From Clostridiales bacterium UBA6114 (lineage in GTDB: Bacteria > Bacillota > Clostridia > Oscillospirales > Butyricicoccaceae): a stretch of 64,000 nt of DNA. Made by a program: the position numbers and the translations under genes. The notes beneath the pieces were generated by a model. The model searched no databases, had not been told where the DNA came from, and saw only the letters and a program-made list of their open reading frames with translations. Shown in pieces: positions 49,941 to 58,995 of this stretch. The stretch is taken from contig DIWE01000036.1 of the NCBI GenBank assembly GCA_002423435.1, positions 275,355-339,354 on the forward strand, given 5' to 3'. Each line of letters starts with the position of its first letter. The first letter of the stretch is position 1.

Positions 49941-50417
49941 ATGGCGGGTGGCGTGGAAGAACTTATAAATTCGCTTTATGAAATGGTTCAGGATGCATGG
50001 ATGATTCCCCTTGGCGGCGACAAGTGCATCATTGAAAAGGAAAAGGTTCTCGATATCCTTGACGAAGTTATCGCGGTTTTGCCGAACGATCTGAAAATGG
50101 CCCGCGATATTGTGGAGAAACGAAACGATGTGATTCTCTCGGGCAAACGGGAGTCGGAAGCGATCAGAAGACAGGCCGAGGAACAGGCGCGCGCGATGCT
50201 TTCGGAAAGCGAGATTGTCCAGGAGGCAAGAAAAAAGGCAAACGACATCATTACGGCCGCGAGGACCCGGTCCCAGGAGCTTCGCAAGGCGGCAAACGAC
50301 TACTGCGAGGATTCGCTCAAACGGACGGAGGAAGCCGTCGCCAAGGCACTGGATGAGATCAAAACGTCCAGGCAGGAATTCAGAAACGCGGCCATAAAAG
50401 CGGCAAAGCAGGATTAG
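49941..50417 (+). CDS. Coiled-coil protein of unknown function (ATP synthase subunit-like helices)
   Basis: A 158-aa, highly charged, predominantly helical protein (ILDEVIAVLPNDLKMARDIV, then a long heptad-like stretch rich in Glu, Lys, Arg and Ala with QEARKKANDIITAARTRSQ). The pattern resembles V-type ATPase subunit E/H or DivIVA-like coiled coils seen after coaD in Clostridia, but I cannot assign a function. ATG 49941 follows GGAGG at 5 nt, inside leader copy 4; an in-frame ATG at 49914 would add 9 residues of leader. A strong terminator follows. Confidence 0.75.
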   Translation: MAGGVEELINSLYEMVQDAWMIPLGGDKCIIEKEKVLDILDEVIAVLPNDLKMARDIVEKRNDVILSGKRESEAIRRQAEEQARAMLSESEIVQEARKKANDIITAARTRSQELRKAANDYCEDSLKRTEEAVAKALDEIKTSRQEFRNAAIKAAKQD

Positions 50418-50434
50418 ACCGATTTGACGGTAAA

Positions 50435-50470
50435 GGGGCGCGTCCATCCGGGAGGTGGACGCGCCCCTTT
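50435..50470 (+). terminator. Strong terminator before the dcw cluster
   Basis: GGGGCGCGTCCA pairs perfectly with TGGACGCGCCCC around TCCGGGAGG, followed by TTT. It insulates the cluster from upstream transcription. Confidence 0.92.
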
Positions 50471-50584
50471 CGGACGTTATTCGACCCTATGCGCCGGGTT
50501 TTATTGTAAGCCCGACGTATTTTTTTGTTCAAATTTGGAAAATTATACTTAATTGCAGACCAAAACAGACGAAAAAAGAGAACA

Positions 50585-50598
50585 TCGAACATATGTTT
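50585..50598. promoter_or_regulatory. LexA-box-like palindrome
   Basis: TCGAACATATGTTT matches the Gram-positive SOS box pattern (CGAAC-N4-GTTCG) in ten of the twelve core positions, with the GAAC/GTT half-sites intact. It lies about 75 bp upstream of the -35 box of the mraZ promoter, so any control would act on another promoter or at a distance. No gene other than mraZ starts nearby. Confidence 0.45.
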
Positions 50599-50669
50599 TA
50601 TATTTCTGTTTTTACAGGAAAATGTCAAAAAAAAGCCGTTTTGCACTGAAAAAAATTCTAAATTTAGTA

Positions 50670-50697
50670 TTGCAATTTTGGCTGTCGATGCTATAAT
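50670..50697 (+). promoter_or_regulatory. mraZ promoter
   Basis: TTGCAA (50670-50675), 16-bp spacer, TATAAT (50692-50697). It gives a leader of about 75 nt before mraZ. GTGG/GGGGAATT-type repeats downstream might bind MraZ itself, which in other bacteria represses its own operon through GTG-containing boxes (GTGGTGGAATGTGGGG at 50708-50723 is a candidate). Confidence 0.7.
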
Positions 50698-50779
50698 TGA
50701 AAGCACAGTGGTGGAATGTGGGGAATTAGACCACAGATGAACACTAAACGATCAGGAGCAGGACGGGAGGGTGGTCTTT

Positions 50780-51193
50780 GTGACGGGCGAGTTTCAGCAT
50801 ACGATCGACGCAAAGGGACGCCTCTTCGTTCCCGCAAAATTCCGTGAGGAGCTCGGCGACCGCTTTGTCGTCACAAAGGGCCTTGACAACTGCCTTTTCG
50901 TTTACTCCAAGGAGAACTGGGACACGCTGGAGGAAAAAATACGCGCGCTTCCGCTTTCGAAAGCAAACCTGCAGCGTTTCTTTCTTTCGAGCGCAATTGA
51001 ATGCGAGCTTGATTCCCAGGGGAGGATCCTGATCCCCCAAAGCCTGCGCGACCACGCGTTTCTCACGAGGGAAGCCACCGTAATCGGCGTTTCCTCGCGC
51101 GCCGAGATCTGGGACATGAAGCGCTGGGGCGAGTACAACAGTGCCATGACCTCCGATAAGATTGCGGAAGCCATGGACGAGATCGGATTTTAA
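50780..51193 (+). CDS. mraZ: Transcriptional regulator MraZ
   Basis: A 137-aa AbrB-fold protein with two SpoVT-like halves (GEFQHTIDAKGRLFVPAKFRE and ECELDSQGRILIPQSLRDHA). MraZ binds repeats upstream of its own gene and represses the dcw cluster. GTG 50780 is chosen because GGGAGG lies 9 nt upstream and the family begins close to this point; GTG 50771 abuts the site. Confidence 0.95.
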   Translation: MTGEFQHTIDAKGRLFVPAKFREELGDRFVVTKGLDNCLFVYSKENWDTLEEKIRALPLSKANLQRFFLSSAIECELDSQGRILIPQSLRDHAFLTREATVIGVSSRAEIWDMKRWGEYNSAMTSDKIAEAMDEIGF

Positions 51194-51194
51194 G

Positions 51195-52127
51195 ATGGAC
51201 TTTGGGCATATGCCGGTGATGCTTTCCGAGTGCGTCGAGGTGCTTTTGATAAAGCCCGACGGCGTTTACGCAGATGCGACGACGGGAGGCGGCGGACACT
51301 CGTTTGAAATCGCAAAGCGGCTTAAATCGGGCAGGCTTTTCTGTTTAGACCGCGACGAGGACGCCATCGGCGCCGCGCGGGAGAAGCTTTCCGGTTTTTC
51401 CGACCGGGTTACTTTCCTGAAAAGCAATTTCGGGAATCTGAAGGCGGCGCTTTACGATGCCGGATGTCTGATGCTCGACGGCATACTCTTCGACCTCGGC
51501 GTATCCTCCTATCAGCTCGATCGCGCAGATCGCGGTTTTTCCTATATGGCCGACGGGCCTCTCGACATGCGGATGGACCAGGGTCAGGCGCTTAAGGCAT
51601 ACGACGTGGTAAACGGATGGCCGGAGGAAGAAATCTCCCGCATCCTTTTCGAGTACGGCGAGGAGCGCTATGCAAGACGGATCGCGTCCGCGATCATCAG
51701 AGAGAGGGAAGTCGCGCCCATAAAAACGACCGCCGCGCTTTCCGAAATCATCCGCGCGGCGATGCCCGCTTCGTCAAGACGCGAAAAACAGCACCCGGCG
51801 AAGCGAAGCTTCCAGGCGATCAGGATCGCGGTAAACTCCGAGCTAGACGAGGTCAAAAACGCGGTCACTGACGCATCCGGGCTTCTGAACCCCGGGGGAA
51901 GGATTGCGGTTATTACGTTTCATTCACTCGAGGATCGGATCGTCAAGACGATTTTTACGGAAAAAAGCAAGGGCTGCGTTTGCCCGCCGGATTTTCCCGT
52001 TTGCGTATGCGGGAGGAAGCCGGAGCTGAAAATCATAAACAGGAAGCCGCTCCTGCCGTCGGAGCGGGAACTTCGGGAAAATCCGCGTTCCAGGAGCGCA
52101 AAGCTCCGGATTGCGGAACGGATATAG
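51195..52127 (+). CDS. rsmH: 16S rRNA (cytosine1402-N4)-methyltransferase
   Basis: A 310-aa MraW/RsmH: HMPVMLSECVEVL at the start, YADATTGGGGHSFEIAKRL (SAM binding), DGILFDLGVSSYQLDRADRGFSY, and KRSFQAIRIAVNSELDE. It methylates C1402 in the ribosomal P site. Starts 1 nt after the mraZ stop without a clear binding site, so translation is presumably coupled. Confidence 0.96.
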   Translation: MDFGHMPVMLSECVEVLLIKPDGVYADATTGGGGHSFEIAKRLKSGRLFCLDRDEDAIGAAREKLSGFSDRVTFLKSNFGNLKAALYDAGCLMLDGILFDLGVSSYQLDRADRGFSYMADGPLDMRMDQGQALKAYDVVNGWPEEEISRILFEYGEERYARRIASAIIREREVAPIKTTAALSEIIRAAMPASSRREKQHPAKRSFQAIRIAVNSELDEVKNAVTDASGLLNPGGRIAVITFHSLEDRIVKTIFTEKSKGCVCPPDFPVCVCGRKPELKIINRKPLLPSERELRENPRSRSAKLRIAERI

Positions 52128-52142
52128 AAAGGAGGAAATGTG

Positions 52143-52637
52143 ATGCAGCGGGCAACAAGGGAAAGCGTTGCTTACGATTATGCAAGGTTCGACAACAGAA
52201 GATCCGTCCGAAAGGCCGTTGAGGTTTCGCAGAAACAGCGTGCAAAGCCCGTCAAAAAGAAAAAAAGCATCATATCGTTCTCCGTTGTGTTTACCTATTT
52301 CACGGTTCTTTTTATCTCGGGCGTCATCGTATTCAACTACATGCAGGTCACAATGCTCGCCGATCAGGCATCCCGCTTAAAGACGCAGATCGAAACGCTG
52401 AAAAACCAGGAGACCTCCCTTCGCGCGCAGCAGGAAAAAATGCTGAACCTAAACTACATCGAGGAGTACGCCAGAGAGAAGCTGCATATGGTCAAAGCGG
52501 ACGAATCGCAGATAAACTATGTGGAGCTGTCAAAGCCCGACCAGATAAAAATTATTAAGGATCAAAACAACGGGGCGTCCAAATATTTTACAGGTTTTAT
52601 TAAAAGTTTTAACGTCGTTGTGGAATATTTAAACTAA
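52143..52637 (+). CDS. ftsL: FtsL/DivIC-like septum protein
   Basis: A 164-aa bitopic membrane protein: basic cytoplasmic N-terminus (KQRAKPVKKKKS), one transmembrane helix at residues ~43-63, then a leucine/glutamine-rich coiled coil (ASRLKTQIETLKNQETSLRA) and YIEEYAREKLHMVKADE, the septum-formation-initiator pattern. With its place between rsmH and the class B PBP it is most likely FtsL. AGGAGG at 7 nt precedes ATG 52143. Confidence 0.85.
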   Translation: MQRATRESVAYDYARFDNRRSVRKAVEVSQKQRAKPVKKKKSIISFSVVFTYFTVLFISGVIVFNYMQVTMLADQASRLKTQIETLKNQETSLRAQQEKMLNLNYIEEYAREKLHMVKADESQINYVELSKPDQIKIIKDQNNGASKYFTGFIKSFNVVVEYLN

Positions 52638-52729
52638 AGAGATCAATATAGATAAGAGAGAGAGATAGGAGTGGGAAATGAATAATTTCTTGCTCCTGTT
52701 TTTACATACGTGCGTATGGAGGGCTCCAC

Positions 52730-54961
52730 GTGGAACAAAAACCGAACAGTTCGATGATATCAAGAATCGCTCTCTTAATGGGCGTTTTCGGCATTTTTTC
52801 ATTTGTCATAATTGCGGCCCGCCTCTTTTATATCCAGGTTTTAAGCTACGAGTTTTACCAGCAGAAGGCGGTGACGCAGCAGACCTGGGATAAGGTCATC
52901 ATGCCGCAGCGAGGCACGATTTTCGACCGCAACCTAAAACCGCTTGCGATCAGCGCGACCGCCGAGATGGTGACGATTGAACCGTCGTCCGTCAAGGACG
53001 AGGCGGAGGCGCAGCTGATTGCGAAGGGGCTTTCCGAAATCCTGGGCGTCGATTACGACACGGTCTTGAAGCTCGCGCTGAAAAAAAGCTCCTATGAACT
53101 TATAAAACGCGGCGTGGAACAGGAGCAGGCGGATCAGGTCCGGCAGTTTATCAAGGACAACGGGACAAAGGCGATTTATCTCGCTGAGGACTCCAAGCGG
53201 TATTATCCCTTCGGGAACTTTGCCTCCCATATCCTGGGGTTTGTCGGAACGGACGGAATCGGGCTCGACGGGATCGAGGCGCTCCAAAACGACGTGCTCC
53301 AGGGGACGCCGGGAAGGGTGCTGACGGCAAAGAATCCGAAGGGCGGTGAAATGCAGTTTGAATACGAGGAATACAATCCGCCGAAAAACGGCGACGGAAT
53401 TGTTCTGACCATCGACGAGGTCGTCCAGCATTTTCTCGAAAAAAACCTTGAGACTGCCCGGATCGACAATCTTGTCGCGAACAAGGTGACGGGGATCGTC
53501 ATGGATGTAAAGACCGGCGCGATTTTAGGCATGGCCACGAAACCCGATTACGACCCGAATAAGCCGTTTGACATCGGTGACCCCGAAGTGCAAAAGGCGA
53601 TCGACGCGATCACCGACAAGGATGCGCGTTCGGAGGCCCTGAAAACAGCACGGCAGGAGCAGTGGAGAAACAAGGCGGTGTCGGACAGCTACGAGCCGGG
53701 CTCGACCTTTAAGATTCTGACGTCGGCGATGGCGCTCGAGGAACGTGTCGTCACGGCGAACGACAGCTTTTACTGCCCGGGCTCCATCAAAATACCGGGC
53801 TGGGGCAAGCCGATCAAATGCTGGAAAAGCGGCGGGCACGGGTCGCAGACCTTTCTAAAGGCCGTCGAAAATTCCTGCAACGTGGCCTTTGTGCAGATCG
53901 GCGGCCGGATCGGGACGTCCAATTTTTACAATTACGCCAACGCGTTCGGGATCATGTCGAAAACCGGGGTAGACCTGCCGGGCGAATCGAGCGGAATCTT
54001 TTTTCCAAAGGATAAATTCGGTCCTGTCGACCTCGCGATTTCCGCGTTCGGCCAGGGCTTTACCTTGACGCCCATCCAGATGATAACGGCGGTCTGCGGG
54101 GTCGCAAACAACGGCAAAATGATGAAGCCTTATGTTGTCAGTGAAATTCTCGATGAAAACGGGAATATTAAAGAGACCGTCAAACCGCAGGAGATCCGCC
54201 AGGTCGTTTCAAAGGAGACCTCCGAAGAGCTGCGCAGCGTTCTGGAAAAGGTCGTCCTTGAAGGAACCGGCAAAAACGCGTATGTCGCGGGCTACCGCAT
54301 CGCCGGCAAAACCGGCACCTCCGAAAAAATCGCGAAGGAGAACCAGACGGGGCGCACAGACTTGAGGGTCGCGTCCTTCATCGGTTTCGCGCCGGCCGAC
54401 GACCCCGAGGTCGCCGTTTTGGTCATGCTGGACGAACCGATGGTCTACCAGAAGACCGGCGGCATCACGGCGGCGCCGGTCGTGAAGCGGATTATGGCGG
54501 ACATTCTGCCGTATATCGGAGTGGAGCCGCGTTATACCGCCTCGGAGCTCGCCGCGCAGGAAATCAGCGTCCCCTCCCTGATCGGATCGTCCCGCGCCGC
54601 CGCCGAAAAGACGCTTAAGGACAAAAACCTGAAATGGCACGTCGAGGGCAGCGGCGACAAGGTGACCGACCAGATCCCGGCGGCGGGCGCCAAAGTTCCG
54701 GGCACCGCCCAGATCGTCCTCTATCTCGGCGAGGATAAGCCGCAGAACAAGGTGGCGGTACCCGATCTCTCGGGAATGTCGAGAAGCGCCGCCGCGAAGG
54801 CGCTTTCGGCCAAGAACCTGTACATCAGCACAAGCGGCGCGATCGATTCGGTAAATTCCGTAATCGTGGCGTCGAAGCAGCAGCCGGCGGCAGGGGAGGA
54901 AGTCGAGGTCGGCACGGTTGTCGCGGTGGAATTTATAGATATGAATCAACTGGCGGAATGA
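52730..54961 (+). CDS. ftsI: Class B penicillin-binding protein (FtsI/SpoVD type) with PASTA domains
   Basis: A 743-aa transpeptidase: N-terminal anchor (~residues 8-32), PBP dimer domain (QRGTIFDRNLKPLAISATAE), and transpeptidase domain with SxxK in YEPGSTFKILT, SxN in VENSCNVAF and KTG in IAGKTGTSEK. Two C-terminal PASTA domains (VPSLIGSSRAAAEKTLKDKN and VPDLSGMSRSAAAKALSAKN). Only one class B PBP is in the cluster, so it could serve vegetative division (FtsI/PBP2B) or spore cortex (SpoVD). GTG start with GGAGGG upstream. Confidence 0.93.
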   Translation: MEQKPNSSMISRIALLMGVFGIFSFVIIAARLFYIQVLSYEFYQQKAVTQQTWDKVIMPQRGTIFDRNLKPLAISATAEMVTIEPSSVKDEAEAQLIAKGLSEILGVDYDTVLKLALKKSSYELIKRGVEQEQADQVRQFIKDNGTKAIYLAEDSKRYYPFGNFASHILGFVGTDGIGLDGIEALQNDVLQGTPGRVLTAKNPKGGEMQFEYEEYNPPKNGDGIVLTIDEVVQHFLEKNLETARIDNLVANKVTGIVMDVKTGAILGMATKPDYDPNKPFDIGDPEVQKAIDAITDKDARSEALKTARQEQWRNKAVSDSYEPGSTFKILTSAMALEERVVTANDSFYCPGSIKIPGWGKPIKCWKSGGHGSQTFLKAVENSCNVAFVQIGGRIGTSNFYNYANAFGIMSKTGVDLPGESSGIFFPKDKFGPVDLAISAFGQGFTLTPIQMITAVCGVANNGKMMKPYVVSEILDENGNIKETVKPQEIRQVVSKETSEELRSVLEKVVLEGTGKNAYVAGYRIAGKTGTSEKIAKENQTGRTDLRVASFIGFAPADDPEVAVLVMLDEPMVYQKTGGITAAPVVKRIMADILPYIGVEPRYTASELAAQEISVPSLIGSSRAAAEKTLKDKNLKWHVEGSGDKVTDQIPAAGAKVPGTAQIVLYLGEDKPQNKVAVPDLSGMSRSAAAKALSAKNLYISTSGAIDSVNSVIVASKQQPAAGEEVEVGTVVAVEFIDMNQLAE

Positions 54962-54997
54962 TAAAATAAAGGGTACGGATGGATATAGGATGGTGGG

Positions 54998-55032
54998 AGT
55001 CCCATTAATCCGCCGCGCAGATGGGACTTTGA
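54998..55032 (+). other. Hairpin between ftsI and murE
   Basis: AGTCCCAT pairs with ATGGGACT around a 15-nt loop and is followed by TTTG. It may attenuate transcription into murE; too weak to call a terminator. Confidence 0.35.
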
Positions 55033-55071
55033 CGAAAACGATGCCGGCGCGCGACGGCATGAGGCAGATTC

Positions 55072-56520
55072 ATGAAGCTTCGGGAATTATTAAACGGTGT
55101 GGACGTGATCGCATTGTCCTGCGATCCGGAGGCCGAGATATCCTCGGTTTGCCACGATTCCAGAAAAGCGGTGAACGGGGCGTTGTTTGTCGCGATCAAA
55201 GGCTTTGAAAGCGACGGGCACGACTTTATGAAGGCGGCGTACGAAAACGGCGCATGCGTGATTCTTTCGGAAAAAAAGCCGGATTTCGACGTGCCGCATA
55301 TCCTTGTCGGAAACAGCCGCAAGGCGCTCGCCCTTCTCTCCGCGAACTTCTATCGCCGTCCGTCCGATTCTCTCCGTTTGATCGGCATTACGGGAACAAA
55401 CGGAAAAACAACGACAAGCTATCTCATAAAGACCATTCTTGAGAAAACGACCGGCAAAAAGGCGGGCCTGATCGGCACAAACCAGAATATGATCGGACAG
55501 AGGGTGCTTCCGACGGAGCGCACGACGCCCGAGTCGCTGGATCTGCAAAAGCTGCTTTCCGATATGAGGGACGAGGGCTGCGAGTTTGCCGTTATGGAGG
55601 TTTCCTCCCACTCGCTCGTTTTGGACCGCGTCGCCGGTCTTTCCTTCGAGGCCGGCGTGTTTACCAACCTGACCCAGGACCATCTCGATTTTCACGGCAC
55701 GATGGACGATTATAAAAATGCAAAGGCGCGGCTTTTCGAAATGTCAAAAATCGGGATCATTAATATGGACGACAAAGCGGGGCAAAGCTATCTGAAAACG
55801 GCTCCCTGCAAAACGTTCAGCTATTCCGCGAAGAAAAACGAGGCCGACCTCGTCGCGAAAAATATCGACCTCCGCCCGGACTCGGTCAGGTTTGAAGCGG
55901 TGATCGAGGGATATATCGCCCGCATGATCCTGAATATCCCGGGCATGTTCTCGGTGTATAACGCGCTTGCCGCGATCGGATGCCTGTTAAACCTCGGGAT
56001 CGAGCTTTCGGACATCGCCGCCTCGATCAGAGAAGTGCCCGGCGTTGTCGGGCGCGCGGAGGTGGTGAAGACCGGCACCGATTACACGGTGATGATCGAT
56101 TACGCGCATACGCCCGACGGCGTTGAGAATATCTTAAAGGCGGCGCGCGGGTTTACAAAGGGCCGCGTCGTCGCGCTCTTCGGCTGCGGCGGGGACCGCG
56201 ACAGGACGAAACGGCCCAAAATGGGCGCGATCGCGGCAAAGCTCGCCGACTTCGTCATCGTCACCTCCGATAACCCCCGCACCGAGAAGCCGGGCGGCAT
56301 CATTGAGGAAATCCTCAAAGGCATGGAGGGAGTCTCCTGCCCGTACGTCGTGATCGAAGACCGCCGGGAGGCGATCGCTTACGCCCTGGGCCACGCGAAG
56401 CCTCTCGACACCATCCTCCTTTTGGGCAAAGGTCACGAAACGTATCAGGAAATAAACCATGTAAAGCACCATTTGGACGAAAGAGAAGTCATTGCGCAAT
56501 ATTTCGCCAGGAAACAATAA
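55072..56520 (+). CDS. murE: UDP-MurNAc-tripeptide synthetase MurE (meso-DAP type)
   Basis: A 482-aa Mur ligase adding the third stem residue. ATP loop LIGITGTNGKTTTSYLIK, carbamoylated-lysine region NAKARLFEM, and the DNPR motif (VTSDNPRTEKP) that marks meso-diaminopimelate rather than lysine specificity. So peptidoglycan is probably the DAP type. Starts at ATG 55072 after GAGGCAG. Confidence 0.96.
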   Translation: MKLRELLNGVDVIALSCDPEAEISSVCHDSRKAVNGALFVAIKGFESDGHDFMKAAYENGACVILSEKKPDFDVPHILVGNSRKALALLSANFYRRPSDSLRLIGITGTNGKTTTSYLIKTILEKTTGKKAGLIGTNQNMIGQRVLPTERTTPESLDLQKLLSDMRDEGCEFAVMEVSSHSLVLDRVAGLSFEAGVFTNLTQDHLDFHGTMDDYKNAKARLFEMSKIGIINMDDKAGQSYLKTAPCKTFSYSAKKNEADLVAKNIDLRPDSVRFEAVIEGYIARMILNIPGMFSVYNALAAIGCLLNLGIELSDIAASIREVPGVVGRAEVVKTGTDYTVMIDYAHTPDGVENILKAARGFTKGRVVALFGCGGDRDRTKRPKMGAIAAKLADFVIVTSDNPRTEKPGGIIEEILKGMEGVSCPYVVIEDRREAIAYALGHAKPLDTILLLGKGHETYQEINHVKHHLDEREVIAQYFARKQ

Positions 56521-56615
56521 ACACGGCCGTTTGTTTTTGCTATAATAGTGGCGGGCCCGACGGCGGAACCACCTGCGCATGTTGTTGATAAGCAGGGCCT
56601 TACTGGAGTGTAGAT

Positions 56616-57995
56616 ATGGAAAAGCTTTTACTGAGCGAGGCGGCGGATTATGTCGGCGGAACGTTAAGCGGACGCGACTGCGAAATTTCCTCCGTTTCGA
56701 CGGATACGCGGACAATGGAGGCGGGGTGCCTTTTCATTCCGCTCGCGGGGCAGAATTTCGACGGACATGATTTTATTCCCCGGGCTGCCGAAAAGGGCGC
56801 CGCGGCGTTCTTTTCGGAGAAGACGGATATCGGCGGGGGGTTGCCGTTTGTCGCGGTCCGGAGCATGAATGACGCGCTCCTCATGCTTGCGGAGCGTTAC
56901 AAAGAGCGCTTTGACTTAAAGACGGTCGGCATCACCGGGAGCGTCGGAAAGACGACGACAAAGGAGATGACGGCGGCCGTCCTTTCGACAAAATATAAAA
57001 CGCTGAAGACCGAGGGAAACTACAACAATTTCGTCGGCCTGCCGCTTACCGTCATGAATCTGGACCGGTCTTACGGGGCGGCCGTATTGGAGATGGGGAT
57101 GTCGGATTTCGGGGAGATTTCGCGCCTTACAAGGGTCGCGCGTCCCGACGTCGCCGTCATCACGGCGATCGGCGTTTCCCACATCGAATATTTGGGCTCC
57201 AGGGAAGGAATCTTAAAGGCGAAGCTCGAAATCCTGGAGGGGCTCAGTCCCGGCGGGATCGCGGTGCTGAACGGCGACGAGCCGCTTTTGTACCGCTTAA
57301 AGGGAACGCTTCCCTATAACACGGTCTATTTCGGGCGGGTAAATCCGGAATGCGACGTTTTCGCAGACGATATCTCGGAAACGGAAAACGGCCTGCGCTT
57401 TACGGTGACAACGAAAGAGGGAAGCTTCTGCGCCGAATTGAACGTCGCCGGGAGGCACAACATAAACGATGCCCTTGCCGCCGCTGCCTGCGGGCTTCAT
57501 TTCGGCCTTACAGAGCGCCAGGTACAGGAAGGTCTTTCACTGTTTCGAAACGTCGGGATGCGCCAGAGGATTTATGCGAAAAACGGCCTTACGGTCATCG
57601 AAGACTGCTACAATGCAAGCCCCGACTCCGTTTCCGCGGCGCTCGAGGTCTTAAAAGGCGTTAAGACCGGCGGCAGGCGGTTCGCGGTGCTCGGCGGCAT
57701 GAAAGAGCTCGGGGACTATGCGAAAAAGGGGCATTCGGACTGCGGCGCTTTAGCGTCACATGCCGCCGATTACCTGTTTGTTTTCGGAGAAAACGCCGAA
57801 TATTATGTAGACGGCGCGAAAAAAGCAGGTATGGAAAGCGGACGCGTCCGCATTTTTCAGTCAAAGCCGGAGCTTGCAAGGGCGCTTTCGGAAACGGCCC
57901 GTCCGGACGACGTGCTGCTTTTTAAGGGCAGCCGCGCGATGAAAATGGAGGAAGTGCCGGAGCTTCTGTTTGGAGAGAAAAGGTATGAAGTTTGA
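56616..57995 (+). CDS. murF: UDP-MurNAc-tripeptide:D-Ala-D-Ala ligase
   Basis: A 459-aa MurF: GVTSDTRTMEAG-like N-domain (SVSTDTRTMEAGCLFIPLAG), ATP loop GITGSVGKTTTKEMTAAV, EMGMSDFGEISRLTRVA and EDCYNASPDSVSAALEVL, which are family-specific. Adds D-Ala-D-Ala to complete the pentapeptide. The stop overlaps the mraY start by 11 nt. Confidence 0.96.
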   Translation: MEKLLLSEAADYVGGTLSGRDCEISSVSTDTRTMEAGCLFIPLAGQNFDGHDFIPRAAEKGAAAFFSEKTDIGGGLPFVAVRSMNDALLMLAERYKERFDLKTVGITGSVGKTTTKEMTAAVLSTKYKTLKTEGNYNNFVGLPLTVMNLDRSYGAAVLEMGMSDFGEISRLTRVARPDVAVITAIGVSHIEYLGSREGILKAKLEILEGLSPGGIAVLNGDEPLLYRLKGTLPYNTVYFGRVNPECDVFADDISETENGLRFTVTTKEGSFCAELNVAGRHNINDALAAAACGLHFGLTERQVQEGLSLFRNVGMRQRIYAKNGLTVIEDCYNASPDSVSAALEVLKGVKTGGRRFAVLGGMKELGDYAKKGHSDCGALASHAADYLFVFGENAEYYVDGAKKAGMESGRVRIFQSKPELARALSETARPDDVLLFKGSRAMKMEEVPELLFGEKRYEV

Positions 57996-58974
57996 AATTG
58001 CGGTTTTTTGTATTGCCCTTTTTATATCGACATTGATCGGCGGGCCGGTGATTCATTTTTTGAGGAAGCTCAAATTCGGGCAGAAGATTCTGGAGATCGG
58101 GCCAAAGTGGCATCTGTCGAAGCAGTATACGCCGACGATGGGCGGGATTATCTTTATCATCGGCACCGCGGCGGCGATCATTATAGCCGACTATATCGCT
58201 TATCGGTCGCTTGACTACCGGAACATGTCGGTTTTGATCTTCGCGCTTTCGTTTTCCGCGATCGGCTTTTTCGACGACCTCACGAAGATCCGGAAAAAGC
58301 AGAATCTGGGGCTTACGGCGATCCAGAAGCTCCTTTTGCAGGTGGCGGTCGCGGCGGTTTTTATCGCGGCGCTTCGCCTTTTCGGGTTTCTTACGCCGAA
58401 CCTTTACGTCCCCTTCTTTGAGATCACGGTGCCCCTCCCCTGGGGACTTTTCGCGCCGTTTGCGATTTTTGTTATCGTAGGCGCGGTAAACGCCGTCAAT
58501 CTGACCGACGGCATAGACGGGCTCGCGGCCTCGGTCACGTTCGTCGTCGCCCTGTTTTTCGCAGGCGTTTCCTCGCTGCTCTCGGTCCCGGCGCTCACCG
58601 TGTTTTCAATGGCGCTTTCGGGCTCGCTCCTCGGGTTTTTGTTCTATAATTTCAACCCGGCCAAGGTTTTCATGGGGGACACCGGCGCGCTTTTTCTCGG
58701 GGGCGCCGTGTGCGGGCTGGCGTTTGCGTGCGACATGCCGCTGATTCTGGTGCCGGTCGGCATCATATATGTCGTGGAGACGGTTTCGGACATTCTGCAG
58801 GTCGGCTATTACAAGCTTTCGGGCGGTAAGCGCCTTTTCAAAATGGCGCCTCTTCACCACCATTTTGAGATGTGCGGCTGGAGCGAGAAAAAAATCGTAT
58901 TCGTTTTTTCGCTGATTACCGCGGTATTTTGTATTTTTACCTGGTTTGGCTTAACCGCCGCATATTCCATGTAA
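57985..58974 (+). CDS. mraY: Phospho-MurNAc-pentapeptide translocase
   Basis: A 329-aa polytopic enzyme making lipid I from undecaprenyl phosphate. Signatures KWHLSKQYTPTMGGIIFI, FFDDLTKIRKKQNLGL (catalytic Asp pair), NAVNLTDGIDGLA, FMGDTGALFLGG and MAPLHHHFEMCGWSE. ATG 57985 follows GGAGAG and overlaps murF. murD, normally next, is missing: ftsW follows after 21 nt. Confidence 0.97.
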   Translation: MKFEIAVFCIALFISTLIGGPVIHFLRKLKFGQKILEIGPKWHLSKQYTPTMGGIIFIIGTAAAIIIADYIAYRSLDYRNMSVLIFALSFSAIGFFDDLTKIRKKQNLGLTAIQKLLLQVAVAAVFIAALRLFGFLTPNLYVPFFEITVPLPWGLFAPFAIFVIVGAVNAVNLTDGIDGLAASVTFVVALFFAGVSSLLSVPALTVFSMALSGSLLGFLFYNFNPAKVFMGDTGALFLGGAVCGLAFACDMPLILVPVGIIYVVETVSDILQVGYYKLSGGKRLFKMAPLHHHFEMCGWSEKKIVFVFSLITAVFCIFTWFGLTAAYSM

Positions 58975-58995
58975 CGACTGCCGGAGGTGTAGAGT

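Larger units (their letters stand above)
50471..50779. other. Non-coding upstream region of mraZ
   Basis: AT-rich stretch holding a LexA-box-like palindrome (50585-50598) and the mraZ promoter (50670-50697). Small open frames here lack binding sites and protein-like composition. Confidence 0.6.
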
